A stretch of DNA of 59,546 nucleotides from Gemmatimonadales bacterium. GTDB taxonomy: Bacteria; Gemmatimonadota; Gemmatimonadetes; Longimicrobiales; Gaopeijiaceae. Shown here in pieces: positions 23,842-33,660 of this stretch; position 1 is the first letter of the stretch, and each line of letters starts with the position of its first letter. The DNA lies in assembly GCA_007692665.1 (NCBI GenBank), contig REBP01000067.1, positions 1-59,546 of the forward strand, written 5' to 3'. A program made the position numbers and the translations under genes. The notes under the pieces were generated by a model. That model was not told where the DNA came from, did no database searches, and saw only the letters and a list, made by a program, of their open reading frames with translations.

Positions 23842-26739
23842 ATGATGCTTCAAGGTAGGCCTCGTTCACGCTGTGCTGCCGCTCCTTCCGGCGGATCCGT
23901 TTTCGGCGCTCTCGCCCTTTCCTCCCTCCTGACGCTCCTCGTGCTGCTCCCGGCCGGGGAACTCGTGGCCCAGGGGGGGACCCTGAGCGGTCGCGTGACC
24001 TCCCAGGGCGAACCCGTCCAGGGCGCCCAGGTGTCCGTAGAGGGGACGAGCCGGGGGGGGCTCACCGACGCCCGCGGCCTCTACACCGTGGCGAACCTGG
24101 CCCCGGGCAGCTACACGGTCCGGGTTCAGCGGCTCGGGTATGCCACCACCGAGGCGTCGGTGACGCTCGCCGCCGGATCCGCCACCGTGCTCAACTTCGT
24201 GCTCGACCGGGAGGCCGTCCGCCTCGAGCAGGTGGCCGTCACCGTGGGATCCCGCGCCCGGGTCATGGCCGCCGAGGAACTCACGGTACCGGTGGACGTC
24301 TTCACCCGCACCGACCTCATCGAGGCGACGCCCCAGCTGGAGATGACGAACATCCTGGAGACCCTCTCTCCCTCGATCTACTTCTCCAGGGCCCAGATCG
24401 CCGACATCACCTCCGGCGTCCGCCCCTTCCAGCTTCGGGGTCTGAGCCCCGACCACTCCCTGGTCCTGATCAACGGGAAGCGGCGCCACCCCACGGCCGT
24501 GGTGCATGTCTTCGGTGCCGCCTCCGGCGGATCGGGCTCGAGCGGCGTGGACATGAACGCCATTGTCCCTTCGGCGCTGGGCGGCATGGAGATCCTGCGG
24601 GACGGAGCCGCTCCCCAGTACGGTTCGGACGCCATCGCCGGGGTCATCAACCTCCAGCTGCGCCGCGACATCCACAAGCCGGAGTTCAGCATGGCCCTGG
24701 GCCAGTACACGCCCCGGAGCGACGCCTTCCGAAGGGACGGGACGCGCACCGAGGGCACCGGGAGCGCGGGATTTGCGCTGGGGGACCAGGGGACCCTCGT
24801 GATCTCCGGGATGCTGAGTCACCGACAGCGGACGGACCGGGCCGGTCCCGACCCCCGCGACCAGGTAGTCCCCGGGGACGCGGACCTCATCGAGAAGGGG
24901 CCGGACGGCATCAACCGCATCATCGAGAAGCGAAACGACGTGCCCCAGCCGAACCACCTCATCGGTGACGGCGAGACCTTCAACTCCGGGGTCTTCTTCA
25001 ATGCCAACACCGCCCTCGGCGCCGACCAGCTCCGCGAGGGTTACGCCTTCGGCGGGTTCTCCTTCCGGCGGGACAACTCGTCGGGCTTCTACCGGCGGGG
25101 CATCGACAACCGGAACTGGCCGGACATCCACCCCCTTGGATTCCTGCCGAGCTTCCGGGGCGACAACAGGGACTTCATGCTGGTGACCGGGATGCGGGGC
25201 TCGCTGGGGCTGGACTGGACCTACGACCTGAGCGCCCAGTGGAACCGCAACGAACTGGACACGGACATCTACAACACCCTGAACGTTTCCCTGGGACCCT
25301 GCCTCCAGACCGCGTGCGCCCCCGGCCCGTGGCCCGACGGCGTGGGCCCCGTCCCCAACAAGACGGACGTGTACGCGGGCACCCTCAAGCTGAACCAGGC
25401 CATCCTGGCCTGGGATGTGAACCGTGAGGTGGACATCGGGGTGCACACGCCATTGAACGTGGCGCTGGGCACCTCCTTCCGGGCCGACAACTTCCAGATC
25501 CTCGCCGGGGAGCCCGCATCGTGGGTGAATGGCGGCCACCTGGACCGGGCCGGGGGGACCGCGCCCCCGGGGAGCCAGGTCTTCACCGGCTTCCGGCCTG
25601 ACCAGGAAGCCGACGAGTGGCGCACGAACGTGGGGATCTATTCGGACGTGGAGGCCGATCTCACGCAGCAGTTCCGCCTGGCCGCCGCCGCCCGCTTCGA
25701 GAACTACTCGGACTTCGGGTCCACCCTCACCGGGAAGATGGCGGCCCGCTTCCAGCCGGCGGAGCAGTTCGTGCTCCGGGGTGCCGTGAGCACCGGCTTC
25801 AGGGCACCCAACCTCAGCCAGAGCTGGTACAGCCACGTCTCCACCGGCTTCCGGAACGTGGACGGCGACCAGGTGGCGTACGAGATCGGGGAAATCCCCG
25901 TCTCCTCGCCGGAGGCCCAGGCGCTCGGGGCTCAGCCCCTCACCGAGGAACGGTCGTTCAACCTCTCAGGGGGCCTGGCCTGGTCTCCCGCCGAGGACCT
26001 CACCTTCACGGTGGACGGATACCAGATCGACCTGAAGGACCGCATCATCCTGACCGGGACCATGAGCGGGCCCACGGTGGCCCAGATCCTCGCGCCCTTC
26101 GGCGCGCCCGAGGTGAAGTTCTTCACGAACGCGGTGGATACCCGGACCCGGGGTCTCGACATCTCGGGCCGGTACCGCTTCAACCTCGCGACGGGCCGGT
26201 TCCTGGAGGTGCTCGGGCAGTACAACCGAAACATCGTGGAGGTCACGGACATCCAGGTGCCGAACGTCATCGAGGAACTGCGGGACCAGGTGTTCGGGAG
26301 CGGCAGCCAGTACGCGCTGGAGAACGGACGCCCGAAGGACCGGGGCACGGTTCGCACGCGGTACGTGCGGGATGCCCTGCGCCTGAACCTGTCCGGCAAC
26401 TTCTACGGACTCCAGGCCTTCCGGCTCCAGGAGGGCGGCAATCAGCCGGCCATCTGCACGGACGGGACCCCGAGGGTGCGCTGTGTGGGGTACGACGGCG
26501 CCGGCACGACGGGATCGGTCTTCCTGGACAACGGTCCGCACCTGGTCTTCGATGCGGAGGCCTCGCTCCAGCTCAGGCCCGGCCTTTCCGTCGCCCTCGG
26601 CGCCGAGAACCTGACCAACAGGGAGCCTCCGGTCCGGCCGAACGGGTTCGACTTCTCCGGCAACTTTCCCTACTACTCCACGTCGGGACTGCACATGAAC
26701 GGCCGCTACATCTACACGCAGCTGCGTGTCCAGTTCTGA
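23842..26739 (+). CDS. TonB-dependent outer-membrane receptor with N-terminal carboxypeptidase-like domain
   Basis: 965 residues. GAGGAG lies 5 nt before this ATG. Signal peptide to about residue 45; a CarboxypepD-reg domain (TLSGRVTSQGEPVQGAQVSV) at about 47-125; the plug at about 140-260 (SGVRPFQLRGLSPDHSLVLING-type block, then APQYGSDAIAGVINLQL); and the barrel to the end, which closes with YIYTQLRVQF, a typical terminal strand. Such receptors import bulky ligands with TonB energy. There is no SusD-like partner next to it, so glycan import is not specifically indicated. Its last 28 bp overlap the convergent pyruvyltransferase gene. Confidence 0.95.
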   Translation: MMLQGRPRSRCAAAPSGGSVFGALALSSLLTLLVLLPAGELVAQGGTLSGRVTSQGEPVQGAQVSVEGTSRGGLTDARGLYTVANLAPGSYTVRVQRLGYATTEASVTLAAGSATVLNFVLDREAVRLEQVAVTVGSRARVMAAEELTVPVDVFTRTDLIEATPQLEMTNILETLSPSIYFSRAQIADITSGVRPFQLRGLSPDHSLVLINGKRRHPTAVVHVFGAASGGSGSSGVDMNAIVPSALGGMEILRDGAAPQYGSDAIAGVINLQLRRDIHKPEFSMALGQYTPRSDAFRRDGTRTEGTGSAGFALGDQGTLVISGMLSHRQRTDRAGPDPRDQVVPGDADLIEKGPDGINRIIEKRNDVPQPNHLIGDGETFNSGVFFNANTALGADQLREGYAFGGFSFRRDNSSGFYRRGIDNRNWPDIHPLGFLPSFRGDNRDFMLVTGMRGSLGLDWTYDLSAQWNRNELDTDIYNTLNVSLGPCLQTACAPGPWPDGVGPVPNKTDVYAGTLKLNQAILAWDVNREVDIGVHTPLNVALGTSFRADNFQILAGEPASWVNGGHLDRAGGTAPPGSQVFTGFRPDQEADEWRTNVGIYSDVEADLTQQFRLAAAARFENYSDFGSTLTGKMAARFQPAEQFVLRGAVSTGFRAPNLSQSWYSHVSTGFRNVDGDQVAYEIGEIPVSSPEAQALGAQPLTEERSFNLSGGLAWSPAEDLTFTVDGYQIDLKDRIILTGTMSGPTVAQILAPFGAPEVKFFTNAVDTRTRGLDISGRYRFNLATGRFLEVLGQYNRNIVEVTDIQVPNVIEELRDQVFGSGSQYALENGRPKDRGTVRTRYVRDALRLNLSGNFYGLQAFRLQEGGNQPAICTDGTPRVRCVGYDGAGTTGSVFLDNGPHLVFDAEASLQLRPGLSVALGAENLTNREPPVRPNGFDFSGNFPYYSTSGLHMNGRYIYTQLRVQF

Positions 26740-27989
26740 GCTTCCGAATCCGAGGGGGCCGGATGCCTCGCCTCCACCCCCAGAACGGCCTCAACCCGGT
26801 CCCACATGTCCCGTACTTCGACCTTCTGACGTGCCGCGGCGGCCGAGATCCGGCGGTGGAGTTCCGCCCTTCTTCGGGGTTCGAGGATCGACCGGACCGC
26901 CCGGTCGACCTCGTGCTCCGCCTCCTGGAGTGAGAAGCCGAGTTCGGGACATCCGTATTCCGAGAACAGCTGGTCATACTTGTGGGACCAGGAGGTGCCG
27001 ATGCTCGGGACCCCCTGCGACAGGGCGCCGACAAGGGCGTGGTACCGGGACCCGATGGCTGCATGGCTCGCCCCCAGGACTCCCTTGGTCACCGCCGCGT
27101 CCTCGTCCAGGACCGGCACCGGCGCGTCAAGGCGGGCCAGGATCTCCCGCACCAGGTCTCGGTCATTGGACTCGTGAAGCACGATCCATGGCTCGAGTTC
27201 CGCAGTGTGCACCGCAGCGATGCTCCGGACGACGAAGTCGACGTAGCGGCGGCTCACCTCCGGCGGCGTCCGGTCCAGGAGCCGGGCGTTGGGCACCACG
27301 CAGACACGGTCCCTCCAGGCCCCGGGCCGGGTCGGCGGCGTCCCTTCCAGGAGATGGGTGATGTCGGGGGCCCGTCCGATCTCCACGGTTTCGACCTCCA
27401 GGGAGGCCAGGTGGGCCAGCGAGTCGGCATCGCGGGCATAGACGAGATCGAAGAGCCCCAGCAGGGCCCGGGCGCACTCCCGGATCTCCGGGTCCTCGAA
27501 CGGACCCAGTGCCTGGGGCAGCATGACCAGAACGGCCCCCTGCTGCCGAAGCTGCCGATAATACGTGGTCCTCGCCCGCATCCGGGGGGTGGTCCACGTG
27601 TCGCCGTAGGCGAACCCCGAGCAGTCCAGGAGCGCCGAAACGTCGGAGCCCCTGATCATTCCGGCGTCCAGGAGCGATTCCCGCGACCGGAACGTCAGCT
27701 CCGTCGCCAGGCGGGCTTCACTTGCCGCCACCCTCAGGGACTTCTCCTGCGCCGCCTTTGCGAGGTCCGCCAGGGACGGCCTCCACCAGATGCGCCGGAG
27801 CAACGGTTGCATGGGAACGTGGTCCAGCCCCATCAGCGTCGAGGTCCCCAGGGTGCACGTTTCCCCAAGCTGTTCGACGACCGCGCAGAGCATCAGCTCG
27901 TCACCCTTGTTGTGCAGCCAGGGACCGAGGATCTCGACCGTTGGCGCGTGCGACTCAGGGCCTTTCTGTCGGTCAGCGCGCATCTGCAA
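26712..27989 (-). CDS. Polysaccharide pyruvyl transferase family protein
   Basis: 425 residues. VEILGPWLHNKGDELMLCAVVEQL at the start is the GxNxGD-type loop of the WcaK/CsaB family; DCSGFAYGD, LPQALGPFED, ARDADSLAHL and IGSRYHALVGALSQGVPSIGTSWSHKYDQL, in parts, are the other blocks, with RYHA near the donor site. The family adds a pyruvate ketal to sugars from phosphoenolpyruvate, though members with other roles exist. Starts 17 nt inside the GT4 gene upstream (coupled) and ends 28 bp inside the receptor gene on the other strand. Marks the left end of the polysaccharide cluster. Confidence 0.85.
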   Translation of the reverse strand: MQMRADRQKGPESHAPTVEILGPWLHNKGDELMLCAVVEQLGETCTLGTSTLMGLDHVPMQPLLRRIWWRPSLADLAKAAQEKSLRVAASEARLATELTFRSRESLLDAGMIRGSDVSALLDCSGFAYGDTWTTPRMRARTTYYRQLRQQGAVLVMLPQALGPFEDPEIRECARALLGLFDLVYARDADSLAHLASLEVETVEIGRAPDITHLLEGTPPTRPGAWRDRVCVVPNARLLDRTPPEVSRRYVDFVVRSIAAVHTAELEPWIVLHESNDRDLVREILARLDAPVPVLDEDAAVTKGVLGASHAAIGSRYHALVGALSQGVPSIGTSWSHKYDQLFSEYGCPELGFSLQEAEHEVDRAVRSILEPRRRAELHRRISAAAARQKVEVRDMWDRVEAVLGVEARHPAPSDSEAQNWTRSCV

Positions 27990-29214
27990 GGGGCCGGGAG
28001 CCCGACGCCCGGGCGCGCTCGTAGGCGCTGATGAATCCCTTCACCACGACGTCGTAGCCGTGTTCGGCGTGCGCGATCTCCCGGCCCGCCGACCCGAGCC
28101 GCTCCTGCACTTCGGGGTTGTCCAGGAGGTGCGCCAGGCGATCCGCCATCGCGGCGTCGTCGTCCACCGGGATCACGAAGCCGGTCCGGTCGTTCCGCAC
28201 GTACTCGCCGGGCCCCCCGGAATCGGTCGCGATGACCGGTCGTCCGGCTCCCATGGCCTCGAGCAGGACATTTCCGGCCGCCTCCATGCGGGATGCGAGG
28301 ATGAAGACGTCGCACGCCGCGAAGTAGCGCTGGATCTGGTCCCGGGGGACGCGCCCCCTGAAGTCCAGCCGGTCCGTCAGGCCCAGCTCCTCACCCAGCT
28401 TCCGGAGGGCCGGGGTCTCCGGTCCCTTCCCGCAGATCACCAGGGTGAAGTCATGGGAGTCCCTGAGCCTCCCGAGTGCCCGGAGGATGGTGTCCACCCC
28501 CTTCCGACGGATGAGACCTGCCACGGTGAGAATCATGGGGCCGTCCACGCCCAGTTCGGCCCGGAGTTCCTCCCGGTCGGGGGCGAGGTCGAAGTGGTCG
28601 AGGTCCACCCCCTTCCGGATCGTGATCGCCGTGGCGGGGTCCGCGCCGACCCTGAGTCCGGCGTCGCGCATGAAGTCGCTGGCGTAGGTCGTGACATCCG
28701 CCGCCCCCGCCTGCGCCCGCAGCGCGGCCGAGTAGAATTCGGTCCGCCGCAGTCCGTAGCCCATGGCCTCATCCATGAGCAGGTCCATCCCCCGGAAGGT
28801 CGAGACCAGGGGCACACCGGTCTCGGCCCGGGCCAGCAGGCCACCGAAGCCCAGGAAGGGGCCGAAGTGGCTGTGAATGACGTCGATGTGATGCTTCTGC
28901 ACGGCCTCCCTGATCGCATCCTCCACCCGAACGCGGTGAATGCAGTTCGAGACATCCCGCAGGCAGGTCCCCGGGATGAGGTGCCGATGCCGGGCAATGA
29001 GTCCGAGCGACCGCACCCGCCGGTTCCAGATGTGGTCCCGGGGGATGGGAAGCAGGGTCACCGGTCCGATCCGGGTCTCCACCTCCACCGAGGACGTGAG
29101 CACGAAGACCTCGACGCCTGCATTGGAGAGCCCCTGGAGCTCTTCGTCAATGAAACTGAAGCGGGTGATCCGCCCCGTCTCCGTGGAGGGGGGGGCGAGG
29201 ATCAGGACGCGCAT
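27973..29214 (-). CDS. GT4 glycosyltransferase
   Basis: 413 residues. AGAAGGG is 5 nt before this ATG; an in-frame ATG 11 codons upstream lacks such a site. GT-B fold: an N-terminal acceptor domain (FIDEELQGLSNAGVEVFVLTSS) with HSHFGPFLGFGG, then GT4 motifs TVAGLIRRKGVDTILRAL, VICGKGPE, and ILASRMEAAGNVLLEAMGAGRPVIATDSGGPGE (E-x7-E as EAAGNVLLE). It transfers a sugar from a nucleotide donor while retaining the anomeric form. Coupled to the pyruvyltransferase gene by a 17-bp overlap. Confidence 0.93.
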   Translation of the reverse strand: MRVLILAPPSTETGRITRFSFIDEELQGLSNAGVEVFVLTSSVEVETRIGPVTLLPIPRDHIWNRRVRSLGLIARHRHLIPGTCLRDVSNCIHRVRVEDAIREAVQKHHIDVIHSHFGPFLGFGGLLARAETGVPLVSTFRGMDLLMDEAMGYGLRRTEFYSAALRAQAGAADVTTYASDFMRDAGLRVGADPATAITIRKGVDLDHFDLAPDREELRAELGVDGPMILTVAGLIRRKGVDTILRALGRLRDSHDFTLVICGKGPETPALRKLGEELGLTDRLDFRGRVPRDQIQRYFAACDVFILASRMEAAGNVLLEAMGAGRPVIATDSGGPGEYVRNDRTGFVIPVDDDAAMADRLAHLLDNPEVQERLGSAGREIAHAEHGYDVVVKGFISAYERARASGSRPLADAR

Positions 29215-29305
29215 TCGGACCCTTCTCTTCAGAGTGAGTGTCAGCATGAGTCTAATGTCCCCTCCGGAATCGGGCCAACCCGGGGGAACGGTTCACTCCG
29301 CGGCG

Positions 29306-31240
29306 TCATGCCGCGCTCGGCAGGTGGCGGATCGCGAGCTGCAGGCGTTCCAGAAGCTTGTCGTGATGGGTGTTCCGCAGGATGGGGTTCTCGCGCAGCG
29401 TCCGGTGATGCTGATCGATCTCGTTCAGGATCGTCAGCGCCACCGCCTCCTCCCAGGACACCTCGCCCCGGACCCGGTCGATGGACTCCAGCAGAGGGAG
29501 TTCGGGGTCGCGGGCCAGGATCCGCTCCCACCCTTCGAGGATCCGGTCGGCCGTGCTCTCCGGGTACTCAAGGAAGTGCCAGGTGCGGGCAAGGGAGTGG
29601 CACGCATGGACGGAATCGAGAAACCTGGGGGACTGCCGTTCGCACCGGTCCCAGTCGATGAGATGGATTCGCGCCTCCCGGTCCCGGATCAGGTTGCCCC
29701 ACGCCAGGTCTCCGTGCACGAGCCCCGAGGGAACCCGCCTCGCCTCCAGGCATGCCAGCTGTTCGAACAGCGGAAGGTCCGGCGCCAGGAGGCGGAACTC
29801 GTCGCGGGAGGTGTCGTCGGTCAGGCGCCGCCAGAAGTCGGTCTCTCCGAGGGGGAGCTCCTGCCGGTCCAGGTCCAGCCGGTCCAGGGCCCGGGCGACG
29901 CGCTCGACCTTGTCGGCCCAGTGCGTGTTGGGATCGTCGTGAGGCACCAGCGGATAGACCCCGAGGGGGAGGCCGTCCACCTCGTATCCGGCCACCGGGG
30001 CCACGATGAAGTCGTCCCTCGTCATCTCGGAAGGGGCTCCGGCGAGAACGCGGGACGCGTGCGCAATACGCGCCGAGGCGTCGCGGGTGAGGGGGATCTT
30101 CACGAAGTGCCGCTCGGTCCTGAACGACAGGCAGTTCGAATTCGCGTGCGAATCAAGGCGACGGATCGCCCCGGGATCCTCTCCCACGGCCCGGGCGATG
30201 ACCTCCAGGGTGGAGGCGGGCGGCGGACGGGCGCCATCCGGAGCCTCCGTGGAAGCCTCCGTGGAAGCCTCCGTGGGAGCCTCCATCGGCACCCGGGCGA
30301 CGAAGCAGTGACTTGGAACGAGGTAGTCGGAGATCCCCAGGGCCACCGAGAGGTCCAGCGCGACCTGGGCAACCCGGTGCTTCCACGACTCGCCGTCCAG
30401 GGCGAGGTCCGCTTCCTCCATGCCGGAATCGGCAACCATGCATCGCCAGTTGCCATGCTCGGGCCAGGGCACGAAGCACCGGGGTGCCTCGAACCCGCCC
30501 CTTCTCAGCAGCCCCGCGAAACCGGCCTTCGTGGCACAGGCGGGTCGGGTGTCGAGGGGTGCACGGCCCAGGTCGGGTGACGGGGCGTGCGGCAGGGGGC
30601 TTGTCCGGTTCCAGGTCAGCAGCACGGCGTATCCACCGGGCCGGAGAACGCGAGCACACTCCTGCAGGAGTTCCGCCTTGTCCCCTTCCACGGCGTCCCC
30701 TCCCGTGGCGAGGTCGTCCAGGAAGACCGAGTCGAAGGCGTCGTCGGCAAAGGGAAGGGGGAGTCGAAGCGAAGAGCAGACGCAGCCCACGCTGCCGTCT
30801 GGCTCCTGGAGGCGCGTGTACACGAGCCCCTCGTGCAAGGTACCCATCGCCACCACCTGCCCACCGAGACTCGCAATGACACGGGGGAGGTTTCCCCAGC
30901 CACTGGCCAGGACCAGGGAGCGGGTGCCATGGTGGGCAGCACCGAGAACCGCGAACCCGGCAGGATTCGGGAGGAAGGAGGCGAGGTAGCTCCAGTAGCT
31001 CGACGGGCTGGACGCCCGGGCGCTGATCGCATCGCTGATCCGCCGGGACGCCTCCGTCGCTGGAGACAGGGGGTCCAGCCCGACGCGCTCGGCCGGGGAG
31101 GCGCCTCCTGTCTCCGGAGGCCCGAGATGGATGACGCCGGCGGCGTCGATCTCGCCGTGGGCACCGCAGTCGGTGCATTCCCACCGGGCCTCCTCCTCGC
31201 GAAGGGGAGACAGGCAGGCGTGGCACCGGAGCAGGTCCAT
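29306..31240 (-). CDS. Three-part protein: zinc ribbon, methyltransferase-like domain, aminoglycoside-phosphotransferase-like kinase
   Basis: 644 residues. Residues 5-27 are a C-x2-C...C-x2-C zinc ribbon (CHAC, CTDC). Residues about 70-260 look like a SAM methyltransferase, with a weak motif I (LASGWGNLPRVIA), LPFADDAFDSVFLDDL and LQECARVLRPGGYAVLLTW. A linker of EASTEAS-type repeats (DNA repeat at 30238-30285) leads to an APH/choline-kinase fold (residues about 350-640): VKIPLTRDA, HGDLAWGNLI (catalytic Asp and Asn) and LIDWDRCE (Mg site). In a glycan cluster the kinase part may phosphorylate a sugar or amino alcohol. The methyltransferase lacks a classical GxGxG, so its activity is uncertain. 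The ATG chosen starts the zinc ribbon. Confidence 0.8.
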   Translation of the reverse strand: MDLLRCHACLSPLREEEARWECTDCGAHGEIDAAGVIHLGPPETGGASPAERVGLDPLSPATEASRRISDAISARASSPSSYWSYLASFLPNPAGFAVLGAAHHGTRSLVLASGWGNLPRVIASLGGQVVAMGTLHEGLVYTRLQEPDGSVGCVCSSLRLPLPFADDAFDSVFLDDLATGGDAVEGDKAELLQECARVLRPGGYAVLLTWNRTSPLPHAPSPDLGRAPLDTRPACATKAGFAGLLRRGGFEAPRCFVPWPEHGNWRCMVADSGMEEADLALDGESWKHRVAQVALDLSVALGISDYLVPSHCFVARVPMEAPTEASTEASTEAPDGARPPPASTLEVIARAVGEDPGAIRRLDSHANSNCLSFRTERHFVKIPLTRDASARIAHASRVLAGAPSEMTRDDFIVAPVAGYEVDGLPLGVYPLVPHDDPNTHWADKVERVARALDRLDLDRQELPLGETDFWRRLTDDTSRDEFRLLAPDLPLFEQLACLEARRVPSGLVHGDLAWGNLIRDREARIHLIDWDRCERQSPRFLDSVHACHSLARTWHFLEYPESTADRILEGWERILARDPELPLLESIDRVRGEVSWEEAVALTILNEIDQHHRTLRENPILRNTHHDKLLERLQLAIRHLPSAA

Positions 31241-31413
31241 GATGAAGCTGGAAATGTCTGCTCCTCGCTCGTGTCGCCGAATCCTCGGCGCCGCCGAATC
31301 CGGGAAATCAGGTGCCCAGAAGGGCGTGAGTCCTCTGTGGCACCATAGTTGCAAACCTCGTGCCCAAAGGGTGACACGGCTGGTACCTCCCTGTTTCAAA
31401 GGAGAGCGGAGTC

Positions 31414-32406
31414 TTGGGAGCGTCGGATTCCATCGAAACCGTCTCGGTGATCATTCCTTCCTGGAACAAGGAGGAGTTCATTTCCGCGACCCTGGATTCG
31501 GCCCTGGCCCAGACCGGGGTCCAGGTGGACGTCGTGGTCGTGGACGACGGCTCCACGGATCGATCGGTGGAAATCCTCGAGGGGTACGGAAACCGCATCC
31601 GTCTTCACCGTCCGAATGAAAAACTGGGGGCCGCCCGCGCAAGAAATTCCGGCGCCTCCGTCGCCGCCGGAAATTTTTTCATGTTCCTCGATGCCGATGA
31701 CGTGCTCTCGGACACCGGCACGCTGGCGGGCATGGTCGAGGCCCTTGCCGGACGGACCGACCGCTTCGCCGCCTGTCCCTGGCAGCGACTCCGACGCGAA
31801 GGCGGCCGCTGGGAGGTCTATTCTCCCGAAAAACCCCTCGATCCCCCCGGCGGCGATCCCGTTTCGGCCTGGCTCGGCAACTGGTACATTCCCCCCTGCG
31901 CCATTCTCTGGCCCCGTGAACTCTTCGAGTCCAGCGGTGGGTGGGATCCCGAGCTTGCGGCCACCGATGACGAGGAGTTGATGATTCGCATGCTCCTCCG
32001 CGGCGCACCCATCGCCAGGGCGACCCGGGGAGAGGCCCTCTACCGGTACTTCGAGGCGGGGGGGACGCTCAGCACGACGCCTTCACGGCCGCTTGCCGCG
32101 GGTCGCCTCGAGGGACTTCGCCGCATCGAGGCCGAGATGACCGCCCAGGGCCTGCTCTCCCGGTATGCCCATGACCTCGGCCGGAAATACTCGCGCCTTG
32201 CCCGCACCTACCTCGCTCCGTTTCCCGACCTCTCCATCGAGGCCCTGGCGGACGCGGACCGCCTCGTGGACCACGGACGGCTGGAGGGGAGCCCGCTTCA
32301 CCGGGCGCTGGCGAGGGCCCTGGGGCTTCAGCGCAAGGAACGGATCACCCGCTGGATGGCAAGCCGAGGGCTGGTCCGGCGCGGCTCCACGACGAGTCAC
32401 GCCTGA
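31414..32406 (+). CDS. GT2 glycosyltransferase
   Basis: 330 residues from TTG, which has AAAGGAG about 9 nt upstream; no nearer ATG exists before the fold. GT-A fold: VSVIIPSWNKEEFISATLDSAL, VVVDDGSTDRSVEIL (first Asp pair), GAARARNSG and FLDADDVL (the DxD metal site). The segment WYIPPCAILWPRELFESSGGWDPELAATDDEEL ends in the EDxEL-like acceptor motif (here DDEEL). Divergent from the three-part protein, and followed 51 bp on by the GT61 gene. It adds one sugar to the surface glycan by inversion. Confidence 0.92.
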   Translation: MGASDSIETVSVIIPSWNKEEFISATLDSALAQTGVQVDVVVVDDGSTDRSVEILEGYGNRIRLHRPNEKLGAARARNSGASVAAGNFFMFLDADDVLSDTGTLAGMVEALAGRTDRFAACPWQRLRREGGRWEVYSPEKPLDPPGGDPVSAWLGNWYIPPCAILWPRELFESSGGWDPELAATDDEELMIRMLLRGAPIARATRGEALYRYFEAGGTLSTTPSRPLAAGRLEGLRRIEAEMTAQGLLSRYAHDLGRKYSRLARTYLAPFPDLSIEALADADRLVDHGRLEGSPLHRALARALGLQRKERITRWMASRGLVRRGSTTSHA

Positions 32407-32457
32407 CCCTGGCGTCAGAAGGCCTCCATCCTTTCCTCACAGACCAGCCGGCGCTCG

Positions 32458-33660
32458 ATGGAATCGGTCAGCAACCTCGTTCACCGCACGATCCGCCTGA
32501 AGTCTCACATCCCCCGCATCGCGGTGGACCACCTGGGGGTCCCTCCCGCCTGGCTGGGATATCGGCACTGGGGGCGGGAGACCGTTCCGGAATACGTGGA
32601 GCGGACCGGCCGCCAGGACGCCGTGGAGACCGTTCACCCGCAGCGCATTCATGCCGCGCCCCTCCCCGGGAACGTCAGAGACGCGGCCCGGGAACTGCCC
32701 GACGACCGTGGCTGGTGGGGATTCTCGTTCCAGGACGTGCCCGAGCGCCCCAACGACCCCACGTACCTCGCCACGCTTCCCGACTGCCTCGTGGCCCACT
32801 ACCGGCTGCCTCCCGAGCACCTGTACGCCGGGGACTACTACGTGGGCATCCTGAACGACAGCCGGCGCTCGGTGGAACTGCGCGAGATCCGGTTTCGGGA
32901 GCCCCACGCCGAGGTGCTGCGTTCCGGCGCGCGCGTGGAGCGGATCCCGAAGGCGACCTGGGTCATCGAGCGGGTCTTTCACAACTACTCGCACTGGCTG
33001 GGCGCGCACCTGCCAAAGTTCCTGCTGCTGAGGGAGCGCGGAGAGCTGGACCACGTGCTCCTCCCCCCCGACCTCCCCTCCGCCCAGGAGGCGTCGCTCC
33101 GACGACTCGGGTTCGATGTGGAGGCCTTCCGGACCTACGATCCCGCCGCAGTGCAGCAGGTGGACGAACTGACCGTGCTCGGCACCGACCGGTTTCGACC
33201 CGAGCTGGTGGGCAGCGTAAGGGATGCGATCTGGGAGGGGCACTCCGCCGCGCCCCGCCGCCGGGTCTTCATCAGCCGGGCCCGTGCCCAGCGCAGGCGA
33301 CTCCTGAACGAGGACCGGATCTGGGAGATCCTCGAGCCCATGGGGTTCGAGCGGGTGCTCATGGAGGATCTCTCGCTGGATGCGCAGGTGGACCTCATGA
33401 TGGACACCCGTGTCCTCGTCGGATCCCACGGGGCGGGGCTCACGAACATGATCTTCTGCGCCCCGGGAACGCAGGTCCTGGAGATCGCGGACCTCAGCTT
33501 CCCGAATCCCAATTTCTACGCCATGGCCAGTGGCCTGGGGCACGAGTACTGGCTCGCGCAGGGGGATCCGGTGGGCCAGGGGCACCCCCTCTTCCTCGAC
33601 ATGGTGGGTCGCGAGGAGGAACTGCGGTCGATGCTGAAGTCAGTCCTGGACCGGTCCTGA
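32458..33660 (+). CDS. GT61 (DUF563) glycosyltransferase
   Basis: 400 residues. DUF563 blocks: NYSHWLGAHLPKFLLLRERGELDHVLLP (core NYSHWL), RRVFISRARAQRRRLLNE (core ISRARAQRR-LLNE), and VGSHGAGLTNMIFCAPGTQVLEIA with the family's GxHGAxLxN motif at about residue 320. In plants and bacteria the family transfers xylose, GlcNAc or related sugars. Pairs with the upstream GT2. It overlaps the convergent GT2 gene by 21 bp at its 3' end. Confidence 0.92.
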   Translation: MESVSNLVHRTIRLKSHIPRIAVDHLGVPPAWLGYRHWGRETVPEYVERTGRQDAVETVHPQRIHAAPLPGNVRDAARELPDDRGWWGFSFQDVPERPNDPTYLATLPDCLVAHYRLPPEHLYAGDYYVGILNDSRRSVELREIRFREPHAEVLRSGARVERIPKATWVIERVFHNYSHWLGAHLPKFLLLRERGELDHVLLPPDLPSAQEASLRRLGFDVEAFRTYDPAAVQQVDELTVLGTDRFRPELVGSVRDAIWEGHSAAPRRRVFISRARAQRRRLLNEDRIWEILEPMGFERVLMEDLSLDAQVDLMMDTRVLVGSHGAGLTNMIFCAPGTQVLEIADLSFPNPNFYAMASGLGHEYWLAQGDPVGQGHPLFLDMVGREEELRSMLKSVLDRS

